From contig JACAAY010000050.1 of the NCBI GenBank assembly GCA_013377095.1, positions 1 to 34,905 on the forward strand: DNA of 34,905 nucleotides, in the 5' to 3' direction. Under the pieces are notes generated by a model, which was given only the letters and a program-made list of their open reading frames with translations, did no database searches and had not been told where the DNA came from. Shown piece by piece: positions 26,390 through 34,905 of the stretch (positions within the stretch are counted from its first letter, which is position 1; every line of letters starts with the position of its first letter). Source of the stretch: Desulfuromonadales bacterium (GTDB lineage: Bacteria > Desulfobacterota > Desulfuromonadia > Geobacterales > Pseudopelobacteraceae). The position numbers were made by a program, and so were the translations under genes.

Positions 26390-27664
26390 TTATCGCTTGA
26401 AAACCAGCTTTCCGCCAACAACGGTGGCAACCGCCACCCCCTTCATCGTGTGCCCCAGCCAGGGGGAATTTTTGGACTTGCTGGCCAGCTTGTCCGCCTC
26501 GACGACCCATTCAACGGATGGATCGATCACGGTTATGTCGGCTGGCGCGCCAACCGCAAGTGTGCCGCGTCCAAGGTTCAGAATATGGGCCGGCCGGAAT
26601 GACATTCGGTCGATCAGTTGACTGATCGATAAAACACCCTGCTCCACCAGCGCCAGTGACAGCGGCAGGGAGGTTTCAAGACCGATAATGCCGTTCAGGG
26701 CAACATTGAATTCCACATCCTTTTCGTCATTGTGGTGAGGAGCGTGATCAGTTGCAATGGCGTCGATGGTACCGTCCTGCAAACCTTCCCTGACTGCCGC
26801 CACATCATCGGCCTCCCGCAGCGGCGGATTCATTCTGGCGTTGGTGTTGTAGCCGCGCACGGCATCATCGGTCAGGGTAAAGTAATGCGGCGCCGTCTCA
26901 CAGGTCACCCGCACTCCGCGCAGCTTGGCGTTGCGGATGATGCGCAGCGCCCCCCTGGTGGAAACGTGGGCGATGTGGATGGGAGAGTTGGTGTATTCGG
27001 CCAGCATGACATCGCGGGCAGTTGCAATATCCTCGGCAACGCGGGGGATCCCCTTCAGCCCCAGTTCGGTGGAAGTAAAGCCCTCGTTCATGACCCCCTC
27101 ACCCACCAACGACAACTCTTCGCTGTGACTGATGACCGGGATGTCCATGCCGCGGGCGTACTCCAGCGCGCGACGCATCAGCTCGGCGCTGCAAACCGGT
27201 TTGCCGTCATCGGAAACCGCCACGCAGCCGGCCTCCTTCAATTCCCCCATCTCAGCCAGGCGTTCTCCGCCTGACCCGGCAGTGAGTGAGCCGACCGGAA
27301 ACACATTACACAGCCCCACTTCCCTGGCCCTGGCAATGATGTAGCCGGCCACCGCCTTGTTGTCGATAACCGGTTTTGTGTTGGGCATGCAGGCGATGGA
27401 GGTAAAACCACCGGCCACTGCAGCCCGGGACCCGCTGAGGATATCCTCTTTGTACTCCAGTCCGGGATCGCGCAGGTGAACATGCATGTCAATTAGACCC
27501 GGAACAACATAGCTTCCCCCTGCATCGAGGGTTTCAACGCCGGCCGGAGCAATCAGCCCCTTGCCGACTTCCTTGATCAGGCCATTTTCCACCAGCAGGT
27601 CCAGCGAATCATCCAGCCCCTGGGAGGGATCAACCACCCGGCCGTTTTTTATCAAAAGGTTCAT
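26390..27664 (-). CDS. pyrC: Dihydroorotase
   Basis: A 424-residue class I (bacterial/CAD-type) dihydroorotase, catalysing the reversible cyclisation of carbamoyl aspartate to dihydroorotate. Metal-binding motif [10 protein letters not shown] with His61 and His63; [14 protein letters not shown]; the central His motif [17 protein letters not shown]; and catalytic DHAPHH, where Asp binds zinc. The start [18 protein letters not shown] is the usual opening. GAGGTG stands 6 nt before the ATG. Class I PyrC often associates with PyrB, and here the two are consecutive, separated by an 83-bp gap holding an inverted repeat. Confidence 0.97.
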   Translation of the reverse strand: MNLLIKNGRVVDPSQGLDDSLDLLVENGLIKEVGKGLIAPAGVETLDAGGSYVVPGLIDMHVHLRDPGLEYKEDILSGSRAAVAGGFTSIACMPNTKPVIDNKAVAGYIIARAREVGLCNVFPVGSLTAGSGGERLAEMGELKEAGCVAVSDDGKPVCSAELMRRALEYARGMDIPVISHSEELSLVGEGVMNEGFTSTELGLKGIPRVAEDIATARDVMLAEYTNSPIHIAHVSTRGALRIIRNAKLRGVRVTCETAPHYFTLTDDAVRGYNTNARMNPPLREADDVAAVREGLQDGTIDAIATDHAPHHNDEKDVEFNVALNGIIGLETSLPLSLALVEQGVLSISQLIDRMSFRPAHILNLGRGTLAVGAPADITVIDPSVEWVVEADKLASKSKNSPWLGHTMKGVAVATVVGGKLVFKR

Positions 27665-27685
27665 GTGTCACCTCATGGAATTGTT

Positions 27686-27743
27686 GTTCAATGTTCGTGG
27701 TTCAAGGTTCTTGGTTTAAACATCGAACCTTGAACGTTGAACC
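27686..27743. repeat. Nested inverted repeat of GTTCAA-type units between pyrC and pyrB
   Basis: GTTCAAGGTTC (27700-27710) is perfectly complementary to GAACCTTGAAC (27725-27735) around a 14-nt loop. Outside it, GTTCAATGTTC (27686-27696) is complementary, apart from one G-U pair, to GAACGTTGAAC (27732-27742). The whole is built from iterated GTTCAA/TTGAAC units. It looks like a small intergenic repeat element rather than a terminator, having no U run. Confidence 0.75.
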
Positions 27744-27747
27744 GAAT

Positions 27748-28680
27748 TCACTCCAGATCACCACCGCAGACATGATACAGCATGGCCATCCTGACAGCCA
27801 CACCATTCTCCACCTGCTTCAGAATCCAGGACTGATCACCATCCACCACGGAACTGGACATCTCCACGCCGCGATTGATCGGGCCGGGATGCATGACCAT
27901 GGCGCCGGGCTTGGCCAGCTTGAGATTCTCCGGGTTGAGACCGAAGTAGCGCGCATATTCACGTGCATTGGGCATCAGCGTCTTGCCCTGACGCTCCTGC
28001 TGGATGCGCAGCATCATGACCACGTCGGCGTCCTGGATGGCCTCATGCAGTGAACCACAGACCGTGACATTACCAAGACGCTCCACCCCGGGAGGCATCA
28101 TGGTGGGCGGACCGGCCAGGAAAATGTGTGAACCGAGCTTGGTCAGTCCCTGGATATTGGAGCGGGCAACCCTGCTGTGGGTTATGTCACCCACAATAGC
28201 CACTTTCAATCCATCCAAACGACCGAAGCGGTCCTTCATGGTCAGCATGTCCAGCAGTCCCTGGGAAGGATGCTCGTGGGCCCCATCGCCAGCATTGACC
28301 ACCGAACAGGGCACCTTTTTCGCAAGCAACTCGTGCGATCCTGAAACCGCATGGCGCATGACAATGATGTCCGGTTTCATGGCCAGCAGGTTTAAGGCCG
28401 TATCCGCCAGGGTTTCACCCTTTGTGGCCGCACTGGTTGACGGGGAAATATTGACCGTATCGGCCGACAGGCGTTTTGCAGCCAATTCGAAGGAGGTTCG
28501 TGTGCGGGTCGAGGATTCGTAAAACAGATTGATGATGGTCTTGCCGCGCAGCGTGGGAACCTTCTTTATGTCGCGATTATTTATCTCGCGCATGCTCTCG
28601 GCCGTTGACAAAAGCAGTTCTATCTCCTGCTGTGTCAGGTCCTGTAGCGCGATGATATCCTTATGCTTGAACTCAGCCAT
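27748..28680 (-). CDS. pyrB: Aspartate carbamoyltransferase, catalytic chain
   Basis: A 310-residue catalytic chain joining carbamoyl phosphate and aspartate, the committed step of UMP synthesis. Seen: carbamoyl phosphate loop [10 protein letters not shown] at 56-65, [37 protein letters not shown], and the late [11 protein letters not shown]. The length is standard and no regulatory PyrI chain is present in the window, so control is likely at the transcript level by PyrR. GGGAGGGTGGC precedes the ATG. It starts 13 nt after the pyrR stop and shares its attenuated transcript. Confidence 0.98.
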   Translation of the reverse strand: MAEFKHKDIIALQDLTQQEIELLLSTAESMREINNRDIKKVPTLRGKTIINLFYESSTRTRTSFELAAKRLSADTVNISPSTSAATKGETLADTALNLLAMKPDIIVMRHAVSGSHELLAKKVPCSVVNAGDGAHEHPSQGLLDMLTMKDRFGRLDGLKVAIVGDITHSRVARSNIQGLTKLGSHIFLAGPPTMMPPGVERLGNVTVCGSLHEAIQDADVVMMLRIQQERQGKTLMPNAREYARYFGLNPENLKLAKPGAMVMHPGPINRGVEMSSSVVDGDQSWILKQVENGVAVRMAMLYHVCGGDLE

Positions 28681-28693
28681 GCCACCCTCCCGA

Positions 28694-29277
<584 letters not shown>

Positions 29278-29288
<11 letters not shown>

Positions 29289-29391
29289 TCTGTGGAAATA
29301 TGTGATCAGGTGTGTTCATCAATGGATACCCTTGCCAGCCTCTCGGGCTGGATTAAAAGGTGAGAGCAGTGTTTAGCTGCAGAACCTTACC
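29278..29391 (-). promoter_or_regulatory. PyrR attenuator: antiterminator pairing with enclosed PyrR-binding hairpin
   Basis: GGTAAGGTTCT (29391-29381) can pair over 11 bp, two of them G-U, with AGAGTCTTACC (29288-29278), the 5' arm of the terminator; the two structures exclude each other. Enclosed between the arms is a hairpin at 29360-29330: lower stem CCTT/AAGG, an unpaired TTAAT on the 5' side, upper stem CCAGCC/GGCTGG and loop CGAGA. The run AATCCAGCCCGAGAGGCTGG agrees with the PyrR-binding consensus (A-R-U-C-C-N-G-N-G-A-G-G-Y-U type with a short insertion). Prediction: with UMP/UTP, PyrR holds this hairpin, breaks the antiterminator and lets the terminator form. Confidence 0.85.
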
Positions 29392-29631
29392 ACCGGACCC
29401 CGGTCAGGTCAAGGAAGTTTTGTCGGTGTTCCGGGAAGAGGTGTGGCTATTCGGTGCCTCCTGTCCCGAATATCAAGGTGTGGCCGGTCATTCACTCGCA
29501 CAGGCAGCCCTCGATAAATTGACTTTTTCTTAATGGAATTGGCATCCATTTAGACGCCTATTTTATCCAAATAGTTCTAGTCTGAACATCAGGTAAAAAA
29601 CACATAGTGATTCCAAAGCGGAGGATGACTC
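29392..29631. other. Non-coding stretch between the pyrR leader and the secreted-protein gene
   Basis: No gene seen. The pyrR promoter should lie here on the minus strand; the best candidate is TTGATA at about 29478-29473 with a poor -10, so I do not call it. The right part (29519-29592) is the first copy of a duplicated upstream element described separately. Confidence 0.6.
29519..29567 (+). repeat. Duplicated upstream element, copy 1
   Basis: 49 bases that match 30138-30186 at 39 positions, including the uninterrupted blocks GGCATCCATTT and TTTTCTT. It precedes the secreted-protein gene by 64 nt. Weaker similarity continues another ~25 bp (both have CTAG and ATCAG). Both copies show GG-N10-GA, close to but not matching the sigma54 GG-N10-GC rule. 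Confidence 0.75.
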
Positions 29632-30030
29632 ATGAAAAAGCTGATCTTATTGCTGTTCCTGGTGGTGACGGTAGTCGTGACAAGCTCCCTTCACGCCGTG
29701 ACCTACCCCTTTCCGGAGAATGAGCCGGCATACCTCAAAGAGGAAGCCGTCATGAAGGTTGGAACAAAGCTGTATCTGTTTCAGAGTGGAACGCAGGATG
29801 TAAAAAAAAGCATCCATGTCAACGATATTCTTGTCGTCTACCGGGAATATCCTCCCAACCTCTCCTTGGAAACCAGGGTAACCGGCAAGATCAAAATCAT
29901 CTCCTGCAGAGGAAAGTATTTTTATGAAGCAGAGGTGATTGAAGGGGAGGTCCATCCCAATGACCTGGCAATAAAAGGATCGGCTGCCTTCATCATAACC
30001 GCATTCAAGGATAACGGTCGTCAACAGTAA
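29632..30030 (+). CDS. Small exported hypothetical protein
   Basis: A 132-residue protein that I do not recognise. Residues 1-22 form a classic Sec signal peptide (MKKLILLLFLVV..., ending SSLHA) with predicted cleavage after Ala22. The mature part of about 110 residues looks beta-rich: VGTKLYLFQSG, IHVNDILVVYREYPP, RVTGKIKIISCRGKYFYEAEVIEGEV. It contains a single cysteine and no lipobox. This strand pattern resembles LysM- or OB-like small periplasmic domains, but I make no assignment. GGAGGATGACTC ATG gives a strong start. The gene has the same upstream element as the next gene, so the two may be co-regulated, possibly with potassium transport. Confidence 0.8.
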   Translation: MKKLILLLFLVVTVVVTSSLHAVTYPFPENEPAYLKEEAVMKVGTKLYLFQSGTQDVKKSIHVNDILVVYREYPPNLSLETRVTGKIKIISCRGKYFYEAEVIEGEVHPNDLAIKGSAAFIITAFKDNGRQQ

Positions 30031-30137
30031 AGCGCCTCCCTGTCAAAAGCGGCCGAACATGAATCTATCCGCGTGCTCCATTCCCCCGTAACCCATCGTC
30101 CCATCCAACGCCGTCTCTACCGGATATATTTCAGGTA

Positions 30138-30186
30138 TTGACGTTTTCTTGATGGTGTCGGCATCCATTTTGACACCCAATTTACC
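30138..30186 (+). repeat. Duplicated upstream element, copy 2
   Basis: Second copy of the 29519-29567 element (about 80 percent identical), here 59 nt before the 85-aa gene that leads into kdpA. It is placed at nearly the same distance from its start codon as copy 1, which favours a promoter or operator function over chance. Confidence 0.75.
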
Positions 30187-30245
30187 TCTAAAAAGCTAGG
30201 TTACTGATCAGAGGATGCTAAATTATATACGGGTGGAGAAATTCG

Positions 30246-30503
30246 ATGAAAATCTATCTGTTCAACCCTGACAGCGGTGTCTATCTCGGGGAAGACTTTG
30301 CCGATGAAGCGCCCATGAAGAGGGGAACCTTTGTGATACCTCCCGATGCAACAACGATTGCGCCACCACGGATTGAATCAGGCCAGGTATTGGTCTTTAA
30401 TGCACGTATTCAGCAGTGGGAAGTACATCATCGCCCCTGCACGGATTTTGCAAAAGCCGCTCACAGTCAACGCTTTTTATATTCAACCGGAGATGAATCA
30501 TGA
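30246..30503 (+). CDS. 85-residue soluble hypothetical protein coupled to kdpA
   Basis: No membrane segment or signal peptide. The first 60 residues ([20 protein letters not shown], then [33 protein letters not shown]) resemble short repeats seen in phage tail-fibre and tail-assembly proteins, where a 'PP...T...P' stretch precedes a 'G-x-x-x-V-x-N-x-x-x-x-x-W' strand; this is a resemblance, not a firm family call. GGTGGAG stands 8 nt before the ATG. Its TGA overlaps the kdpA ATG (ATGA), the place where the 29-residue hydrophobic KdpF is usually encoded. It is not KdpF. It may be a regulator or accessory of the K+ pump, or simply a leader that couples translation. Function unknown. Confidence 0.75.
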   Translation: MKIYLFNPDSGVYLGEDFADEAPMKRGTFVIPPDATTIAPPRIESGQVLVFNARIQQWEVHHRPCTDFAKAAHSQRFLYSTGDES

Positions 30504-32284
30504 ACATGTACGAATGGCTGGAAACAATCGTTTTTTTCGTTGCCCTGCTGGCCATGATCAAGCCTTTTGGCACCTTCATGGCAAAGGTCTACCAGGGAGA
30601 ACGAACCTTCCTGACCCCTGCTCTCGCTCCCTGCGAGAATCTGCTCTACCGGCTCGGCGGCATAAAGCGGGATGAGGAGATGGACTGGAAGCGCTACGCC
30701 TGGGCAATGCTGCTCTTCAACCTGGTCCTCTTCGTGGCGCTCTTCGCCATGCTGATGCTGCAGCACCTCCTTCCGCTCAACCCCCAGAAGTTCCCGCCCT
30801 TCACCTGGCAGCTGGCACTCAACACAGCCATCAGCTTCGTCACCAACACCAACTGGCAGGCTTACAGCGGCGAGTCGGCCGCCAGCTACTTCACCCAGAT
30901 GGTGGGGCTGGGGGTACATAATTTCGTCTCCGCCGCCACCGGCATGGCCATCGCTATCGCGTTGATCCGCGGGTTCGCCCGGCGCAGAACTACGCTGCTG
31001 GGTAACTTCTGGGTCGATCTGACCCGCGGCACCCTCTACATCCTTCTGCCGCTGTCACTGATCAGCGCCATCTTCCTGGTTTCCCAAGGGGTAATCCAGA
31101 ACTTCAGCGCCAACAGGACGGTGTCGCTGGTCCAGTCGGCAACCTACGACAAGCCCAAACTGGATGAAAAGGGCAATCCGCTCAGGGACGCCAAGGGGAA
31201 CCCGGTCACCGAGAGCGTGACCGTCAAAGAGGTCACCATCCCCATGGGGCCGGTCGCCTCCCAGGAGGCGATCAAGGAGCTGGGTACCAACGGCGGCGGC
31301 TTCTTCAACGCCAACTCTGCCCATCCCTTTGAAAACCCGACCCCCCTCTCCCACTTTGTGGAGATCATCCTGATCCTGCTGATCCCCGGAGCCCTGACCT
31401 ATACCTTCGGCGTCATGGTGGGAAACCCCCGCCAGGGATGGGCGCTCCTGGGGGTCATGCTCCTGTTGTTGGTCGTGGCGTTCGCTGTACTGCAGGGGGC
31501 CGAGGCCAGCGGCAATCCGCTGCTGGCCAAACTGGGCGTGCAGGGGGCCAACATGGAGGGAAAGGAAATCCGTTTCAGCCTGGCCGGCACCAATCTCTTT
31601 GAGGTGGCCACCACCGGCACCTCCTGCGGTGCGGTCGCTGCCATGCATGACTCCCTGACCCCCATCGGCGGCATGATCCCGCTCTCCCTGATCCTGCTGG
31701 GGGAGATCGTCTTCGGCGGAGTCGGTTCCGGTCTTTACACCATGCTGGCCTTTGCGGTGATCGCGGTCTTCGTCTCCGGCCTGATGATCGGCAGGACCCC
31801 GGAATACCTGGGCAAGAAGATCGAGGTGCGCGAGATGTGGATGTCGATCGTTACCATCCTGACGGCCGGAATCGTGGTCCTGGTCCTGTCGGGGATCGCC
31901 ATGATAAACCCCTCAGCCGTAGCATCCATGGCCAACCCGGGCGCCCACGGTCTGTCCGAGGTGCTCTACGCCCTGGCCTCAATGGCCAACAACAACGGCA
32001 GCGCCTTTGCGGGCTTAAATGCCAACGTCAACTTCTATAATATCCTCGGTTCGCTGGCAATGACCATCGGCCGGTATGTACCGGCAGTGGCGATGCTTGC
32101 CATGGCCGGCTCGCTGGCGGAGAAGAAGTACGTTCCCCCCAGCCTGGGAACGCTCCCCACCGACAAGGTGCCCTTCGCCCTCTGGCTGACCCTGGTGATC
32201 ATGATCGTCGGAGCCCTGACCTTTTTCCCGGCCCTCTCACTGGGACCGATCGTCGAACAGCTGACCATGTTGGGAGGTAACTGA
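30500..32284 (+). CDS. kdpA: K+-transporting ATPase subunit A (potassium-selective channel)
   Basis: A 594-residue membrane protein with about ten helices, homologous to the K+ channel superfamily, that selects and conducts K+ within the KdpFABC pump. Recognisable selectivity-filter regions: [14 protein letters not shown] near residue 115, [21 protein letters not shown] around 262-282, [14 protein letters not shown] near 375 and [14 protein letters not shown] near 500, one per four-fold repeat. GGAG lies 8 nt before the ATG. The gene overlaps the upstream 85-aa gene by four bases, and kdpB follows after 2 nt. The length fits the family (about 560-600 aa). Normally made under potassium limitation through KdpDE, genes for which are not in the window. 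Confidence 0.98.
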   Translation: MNMYEWLETIVFFVALLAMIKPFGTFMAKVYQGERTFLTPALAPCENLLYRLGGIKRDEEMDWKRYAWAMLLFNLVLFVALFAMLMLQHLLPLNPQKFPPFTWQLALNTAISFVTNTNWQAYSGESAASYFTQMVGLGVHNFVSAATGMAIAIALIRGFARRRTTLLGNFWVDLTRGTLYILLPLSLISAIFLVSQGVIQNFSANRTVSLVQSATYDKPKLDEKGNPLRDAKGNPVTESVTVKEVTIPMGPVASQEAIKELGTNGGGFFNANSAHPFENPTPLSHFVEIILILLIPGALTYTFGVMVGNPRQGWALLGVMLLLLVVAFAVLQGAEASGNPLLAKLGVQGANMEGKEIRFSLAGTNLFEVATTGTSCGAVAAMHDSLTPIGGMIPLSLILLGEIVFGGVGSGLYTMLAFAVIAVFVSGLMIGRTPEYLGKKIEVREMWMSIVTILTAGIVVLVLSGIAMINPSAVASMANPGAHGLSEVLYALASMANNNGSAFAGLNANVNFYNILGSLAMTIGRYVPAVAMLAMAGSLAEKKYVPPSLGTLPTDKVPFALWLTLVIMIVGALTFFPALSLGPIVEQLTMLGGN

Positions 32285-32286
32285 CA

Positions 32287-34356
32287 ATGTCCACACATAA
32301 AGCGGAACCGATTTCCATCTTCGACCTGCGGATCATGAAACCCGCGCTGTTCGATTCCTTCAAGAAGCTCGATCCCCGCAGCCTGTGGCGCAACCCGGTC
32401 ATGCTGTGCGTCGAGATTGCCAGTATCATCACCCTGGTGACCTTTGTTATGTCGCTGACCGGCGCAAACAAAGAGCCGGCCTGGTTTACCGGGACCGTCT
32501 CGATCTGGCTCTGGCTGACGGTCATCTTCTCCACCTTCTCCGAAGCACTGGCAGAGGGGCGCGGCAAGGCCCGCGCCGCATCACTTCGCAAGACCCGCAC
32601 CGACGTAAAAGCCAAACGCCTGAAAAAGCCTGAGTTCGGCGCCCAGTTCGAGACGGTGCCCTCAACCGAACTGCGCAAGGACGACCATATCCTGGTTGAG
32701 GCCAACGACCTGATCGCCGGCGACGGCGATGTCATCGCCGGTGCGGCCCTGGTTAACGAATCGGCCGTGACCGGCGAGTCGGCCCCGGTAATCCGTGAAT
32801 CGGGCGGCGACCGGAGCGCAGTCACCGGCGGCACCACGGTCATTGCCAACGCCATCATCGTCAGGATCACCGCCAACCCGGGCGAGACGTTCCTTGACCG
32901 GATGATCGGCCTGATCGAGGGGGCCAAGCGGCGCAAGACCCCCAACGAGGTTGCCCTGGAGGTGCTGCTGATCGCCCTGACCCTGGTCTTCCTGCTGGTC
33001 TGCGCCAACATCAGCCCGCTCTCCATCTACAGCGTCAAGGCCGCCGGCCAGGGAACGCCTGTTTCGTTGACGGTCCTGGTGGCGCTGTTCGTCTGTCTGG
33101 CGCCCACCACCATTGCCGCCCTGCTGCCGGCCATCGGCATCGCCGGCATGGATCGGCTGTTCCAGAAGAATGTCATCGCCCTGTCCGGCCGAGCCATCGA
33201 GGCGGCCGGGGATGTGAGCGTGCTGCTGCTGGACAAGACCGGCACCATCACCCTGGGGAACCGAGAGGCGGTGGAGTTCGTAGCGGTGGGGGGACACACT
33301 GAACAGGAACTGGCCGAGGCCGCCATCATCGCATCACTGACCGACGAGACCCCCGAGGGGCGCAGCGTCGTGGTGCTGGCCAAGCAGAAGTACGGCATGA
33401 TGCTGGAGGCACTCCCTGCCGACGCGGAAACCATCGCCTTCAGCGCCGACACCCGTCTTTCGGGTGTCAATACCAACGGCAAACAGTACCGCAAGGGGGC
33501 CGGCGATTCGGCAGTGGCCTACGTCAAGACCCTTGGCGCAACAACGATACCCACCAATCTGGACGAGGTGGTGGACCGGATCGCCCGGGCCGGGTCAACC
33601 CCCCTGGTGGTCAGCTGCGACACCGAGATCCTGGGGGTCATCAACCTCAAGGACATCATCAAGAGCGGCATCCAGGAGCGTTTCCAACAGTTGCGCAGCA
33701 TGGGGATCAAAACGGTCATGATCACCGGTGACAACCCCCTGACCGCAGCAGCCATCGCCGCCGAGGCTCAGGTGGACGATTTCCTGGCCCAGGCCAAGCC
33801 GGAAGACAAGCTCAAGCTGATCAAGGATTACCAGGAGGGCGGCTTCATGGTGGCCATGACCGGCGACGGCACCAACGATGCCCCGGCCCTGGCCCAGGCC
33901 GACGTGGCAGTGGCCATGAACACCGGCACCCAGCCGGCCCGCGAGGCAGCCAACATCATCGACCTGGACAGCAACCCGACCAAGCTGCTGGATATCGTCG
34001 AGGTGGGCAAGCAGATCCTGATGACCCGCGGCAACCTGACCACCTTCAGCATCTCCAACGACGTGGCCAAGTATTTTGCCATCATCCCGGCCATGCTGCT
34101 CTCCATCTATCCCCAACTGGGGCTGCTGAATGTCATGCACCTGGCGACACCATTGAGCGCGATCCTCTCGGCGGTCATCTTCAACGCCATCATCATCCCG
34201 ATGCTGGTGCCGCTGGCGCTCAGGGGTACCAAGTTCCGCCCCATGCCGGCCGAGAGGCTTCTGATCCATAATCTGCTCGTCTACGGGGTGGGCGGCATGA
34301 TCGCACCCTTCGTGGGTATCAAGGCGATCGATATGGTGATCGGGATGATGCTGTGA
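32287..34356 (+). CDS. kdpB: K+-transporting ATPase subunit B (P-type ATPase)
   Basis: A 689-residue P-type ATPase that drives KdpA. Seen: actuator motif TGES at 162-165 (Ser165 corresponds to the inhibitory phosphorylation site Ser162 of the E. coli enzyme), membrane motif [15 protein letters not shown] near 270-285, the phosphorylated Asp316 in DKTGTIT, the K-binding nucleotide-domain region around KGAGDS, and hinge motif [28 protein letters not shown] precedes the ATG by 9 nt. It begins 2 nt after kdpA. The gene appears more GC-rich and codon-biased than the pilus region of the window. Confidence 0.98.
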   Translation: MSTHKAEPISIFDLRIMKPALFDSFKKLDPRSLWRNPVMLCVEIASIITLVTFVMSLTGANKEPAWFTGTVSIWLWLTVIFSTFSEALAEGRGKARAASLRKTRTDVKAKRLKKPEFGAQFETVPSTELRKDDHILVEANDLIAGDGDVIAGAALVNESAVTGESAPVIRESGGDRSAVTGGTTVIANAIIVRITANPGETFLDRMIGLIEGAKRRKTPNEVALEVLLIALTLVFLLVCANISPLSIYSVKAAGQGTPVSLTVLVALFVCLAPTTIAALLPAIGIAGMDRLFQKNVIALSGRAIEAAGDVSVLLLDKTGTITLGNREAVEFVAVGGHTEQELAEAAIIASLTDETPEGRSVVVLAKQKYGMMLEALPADAETIAFSADTRLSGVNTNGKQYRKGAGDSAVAYVKTLGATTIPTNLDEVVDRIARAGSTPLVVSCDTEILGVINLKDIIKSGIQERFQQLRSMGIKTVMITGDNPLTAAAIAAEAQVDDFLAQAKPEDKLKLIKDYQEGGFMVAMTGDGTNDAPALAQADVAVAMNTGTQPAREAANIIDLDSNPTKLLDIVEVGKQILMTRGNLTTFSISNDVAKYFAIIPAMLLSIYPQLGLLNVMHLATPLSAILSAVIFNAIIIPMLVPLALRGTKFRPMPAERLLIHNLLVYGVGGMIAPFVGIKAIDMVIGMML

Positions 34357-34385
34357 TATGGGACCGGGGATCAGGAACGGGGGAC
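34357..34385 (+). repeat. G-rich degenerate repeat between kdpB and kdpC
   Basis: After the kdpB stop, GGGACCGGGGATCAGG and ACGGGGGACAGG repeat the GGGGAC/GGGACC unit also seen in the carA-rSAM gap (25157-25240). With it the kdpB-kdpC gap is 89 nt, much longer than the usual few bases. Confidence 0.55.
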
Positions 34386-34445
34386 AGGTGGATGGCACGC
34401 TATCCGCTCGTCGCTACCCGCTCACAATTATAAGGAGAATCAACC

Positions 34446-34905
34446 ATGAAAGAGCTGAAACCGGCGATTCTGTTTTACGTCATCTTCACCATCATCTGCG
34501 GCGGCATCTACCCGGCACTGGTAACCGGCATCGCCTACGCCATCTTCCCCAAACAGGCCCAGGGAAGTTTCATAACCGACAAGAGCGGCAGGGAGATCGG
34601 CTCCGGACTGATCGGTCAGCCATTCTCAACCCCTCGCTACTTATGGCCACGCCCCTCCGCGACCAGTGATTTCCCCTACAACCCCATGGCATCGGGCGGC
34701 TCCAACTCCGACCCGACCAACCCCGACTTCATCAAGACCGTGAGGGAGCGGGTCAAGGCCCTGCGTGATACCGGGATCAGCGGCGGCATCCCGGCCGATC
34801 TGGTGGAAACCTCGGCCAGCGGGCTCGATCCGCACATAACACCTGAATCTGCCCGGCTGCAGATTCCCCGGGTCGCCAAGGCGCGCGGAATGAGCGAGGA
34901 AGCCG
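34446..34905 (+). CDS. kdpC: K+-transporting ATPase subunit C, N-terminal part (cut by window end)
   Basis: The frame from ATG 34446 is open to the last base (153 codons). The N-terminus KELKPAILFYVIFTIICGGIYPALVTG is the single KdpC membrane helix, followed by the periplasmic domain with the family's highly conserved GSGLIGQPFSTPRYLWPRPSA-type block (about residues 53-73) and YNPMASGGSNSDPTNPDF, then GIPADLVETSASGLDPHITPESA. About 35-40 residues would remain beyond the edge. AAGGAG is 8 nt before the ATG. KdpC stabilises the KdpA-KdpB complex. The track-type shorter frame in the same place is a shadow. Confidence 0.97.
   Translation, partial: MKELKPAILFYVIFTIICGGIYPALVTGIAYAIFPKQAQGSFITDKSGREIGSGLIGQPFSTPRYLWPRPSATSDFPYNPMASGGSNSDPTNPDFIKTVRERVKALRDTGISGGIPADLVETSASGLDPHITPESARLQIPRVAKARGMSEEA

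Noticed and set aside
26365..26430. 22-residue extension of carA into pyrC
   Set aside because: The conserved CarA start is at 26364 with its own GGAG site.
29541..29554. Sigma54 promoter in the duplicated element
   Set aside because: Both copies have GG-N10-GA; the nearly invariant C of the -12 GC is missing, so I keep it only as a remark.
29647..30024. 125-residue minus-strand frame opposite the secreted protein
   Set aside because: The plus frame has a signal peptide and strong ribosome binding site; the minus frame has neither and is its shadow.
30224..30229. TATATA as a -10 box for the kdp leader gene (with TTACTG 17 bp upstream)
   Set aside because: Transcription would begin within the ribosome binding site; possible only for a nearly leaderless mRNA.
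34358..34669. 103-residue plus-strand frame at the kdpB-kdpC junction
   Set aside because: It covers repeat sequence and is out of frame with kdpC, which is clearly coded from 34446.

Overview
The window looks like a chromosomal segment of a Geobacter-type bacterium (Desulfuromonadia / Geobacterales; a Trichlorobacter or 'Pelobacter propionicus'-like lineage would fit). This is inferred from the type IV pilus order pilB-pilT-pilC-pilS, the pyrR-pyrB-pyrC-carA ... carB-greA cluster, PilZ/HDOD signalling genes and overall protein flavour. No search could be run, so the genus is a guess. I saw no rRNA, tRNA, CRISPR array, IS element or prophage; this is mostly core genome.

Layout. 2-826 (+): 3' part of a radical SAM/SPASM-like protein, facing a minus-strand block across a hairpin terminator. 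934-1701 (-): a one-TM hypothetical protein and a small parvulin PPIase. 1788-9420 (-): a type IV pilus operon read as pilB, pilT, pilC, sensor kinase pilS, an MacB/FtsX-type permease and a two-TM hypothetical, from a good sigma70-type promoter at 9451-9479. The response regulator pilR, expected next to pilS, is not here. 9487-16628 (-): recG (with an AbrB-like N-terminal domain), ribF, a flippase-like membrane protein, a DUF2723/TMEM260-like GT-C membrane protein and aroE; ribF through aroE are tightly packed with stop/start overlaps. 16848-18101 (-): an MBL-fold hydrolase followed by a PilZ protein. 18434-19252 (+): an HDOD protein, divergent from the MBL gene.

19268-29230 (-): pyrimidine biosynthesis block read as pyrR, pyrB, pyrC, carA, radical SAM protein, DMT/DUF486 membrane protein, carB, greA, a DUF1858 redox-disulfide protein, then thpR. 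The pyrR leader carries a complete PyrR attenuator: an intrinsic terminator with a U run, a competing 11-bp antiterminator, and between them a hairpin matching the PyrR-binding consensus. The cluster therefore makes carbamoyl phosphate (carAB), carbamoyl aspartate (pyrB) and dihydroorotate (pyrC) under apparent UMP/UTP feedback through PyrR.

29632-34905 (+): a small secreted protein, an 85-aa soluble protein overlapping kdpA where kdpF normally sits, then kdpA, kdpB and the start of kdpC (high-affinity K+ uptake P-type ATPase). A roughly 50-bp sequence is duplicated upstream of both small genes (29519 and 30138), suggesting shared control. Short G/C-rich or GTTCAA-type repeats fill intergenic gaps between carA and the rSAM gene, pyrC and pyrB, and kdpB and kdpC.
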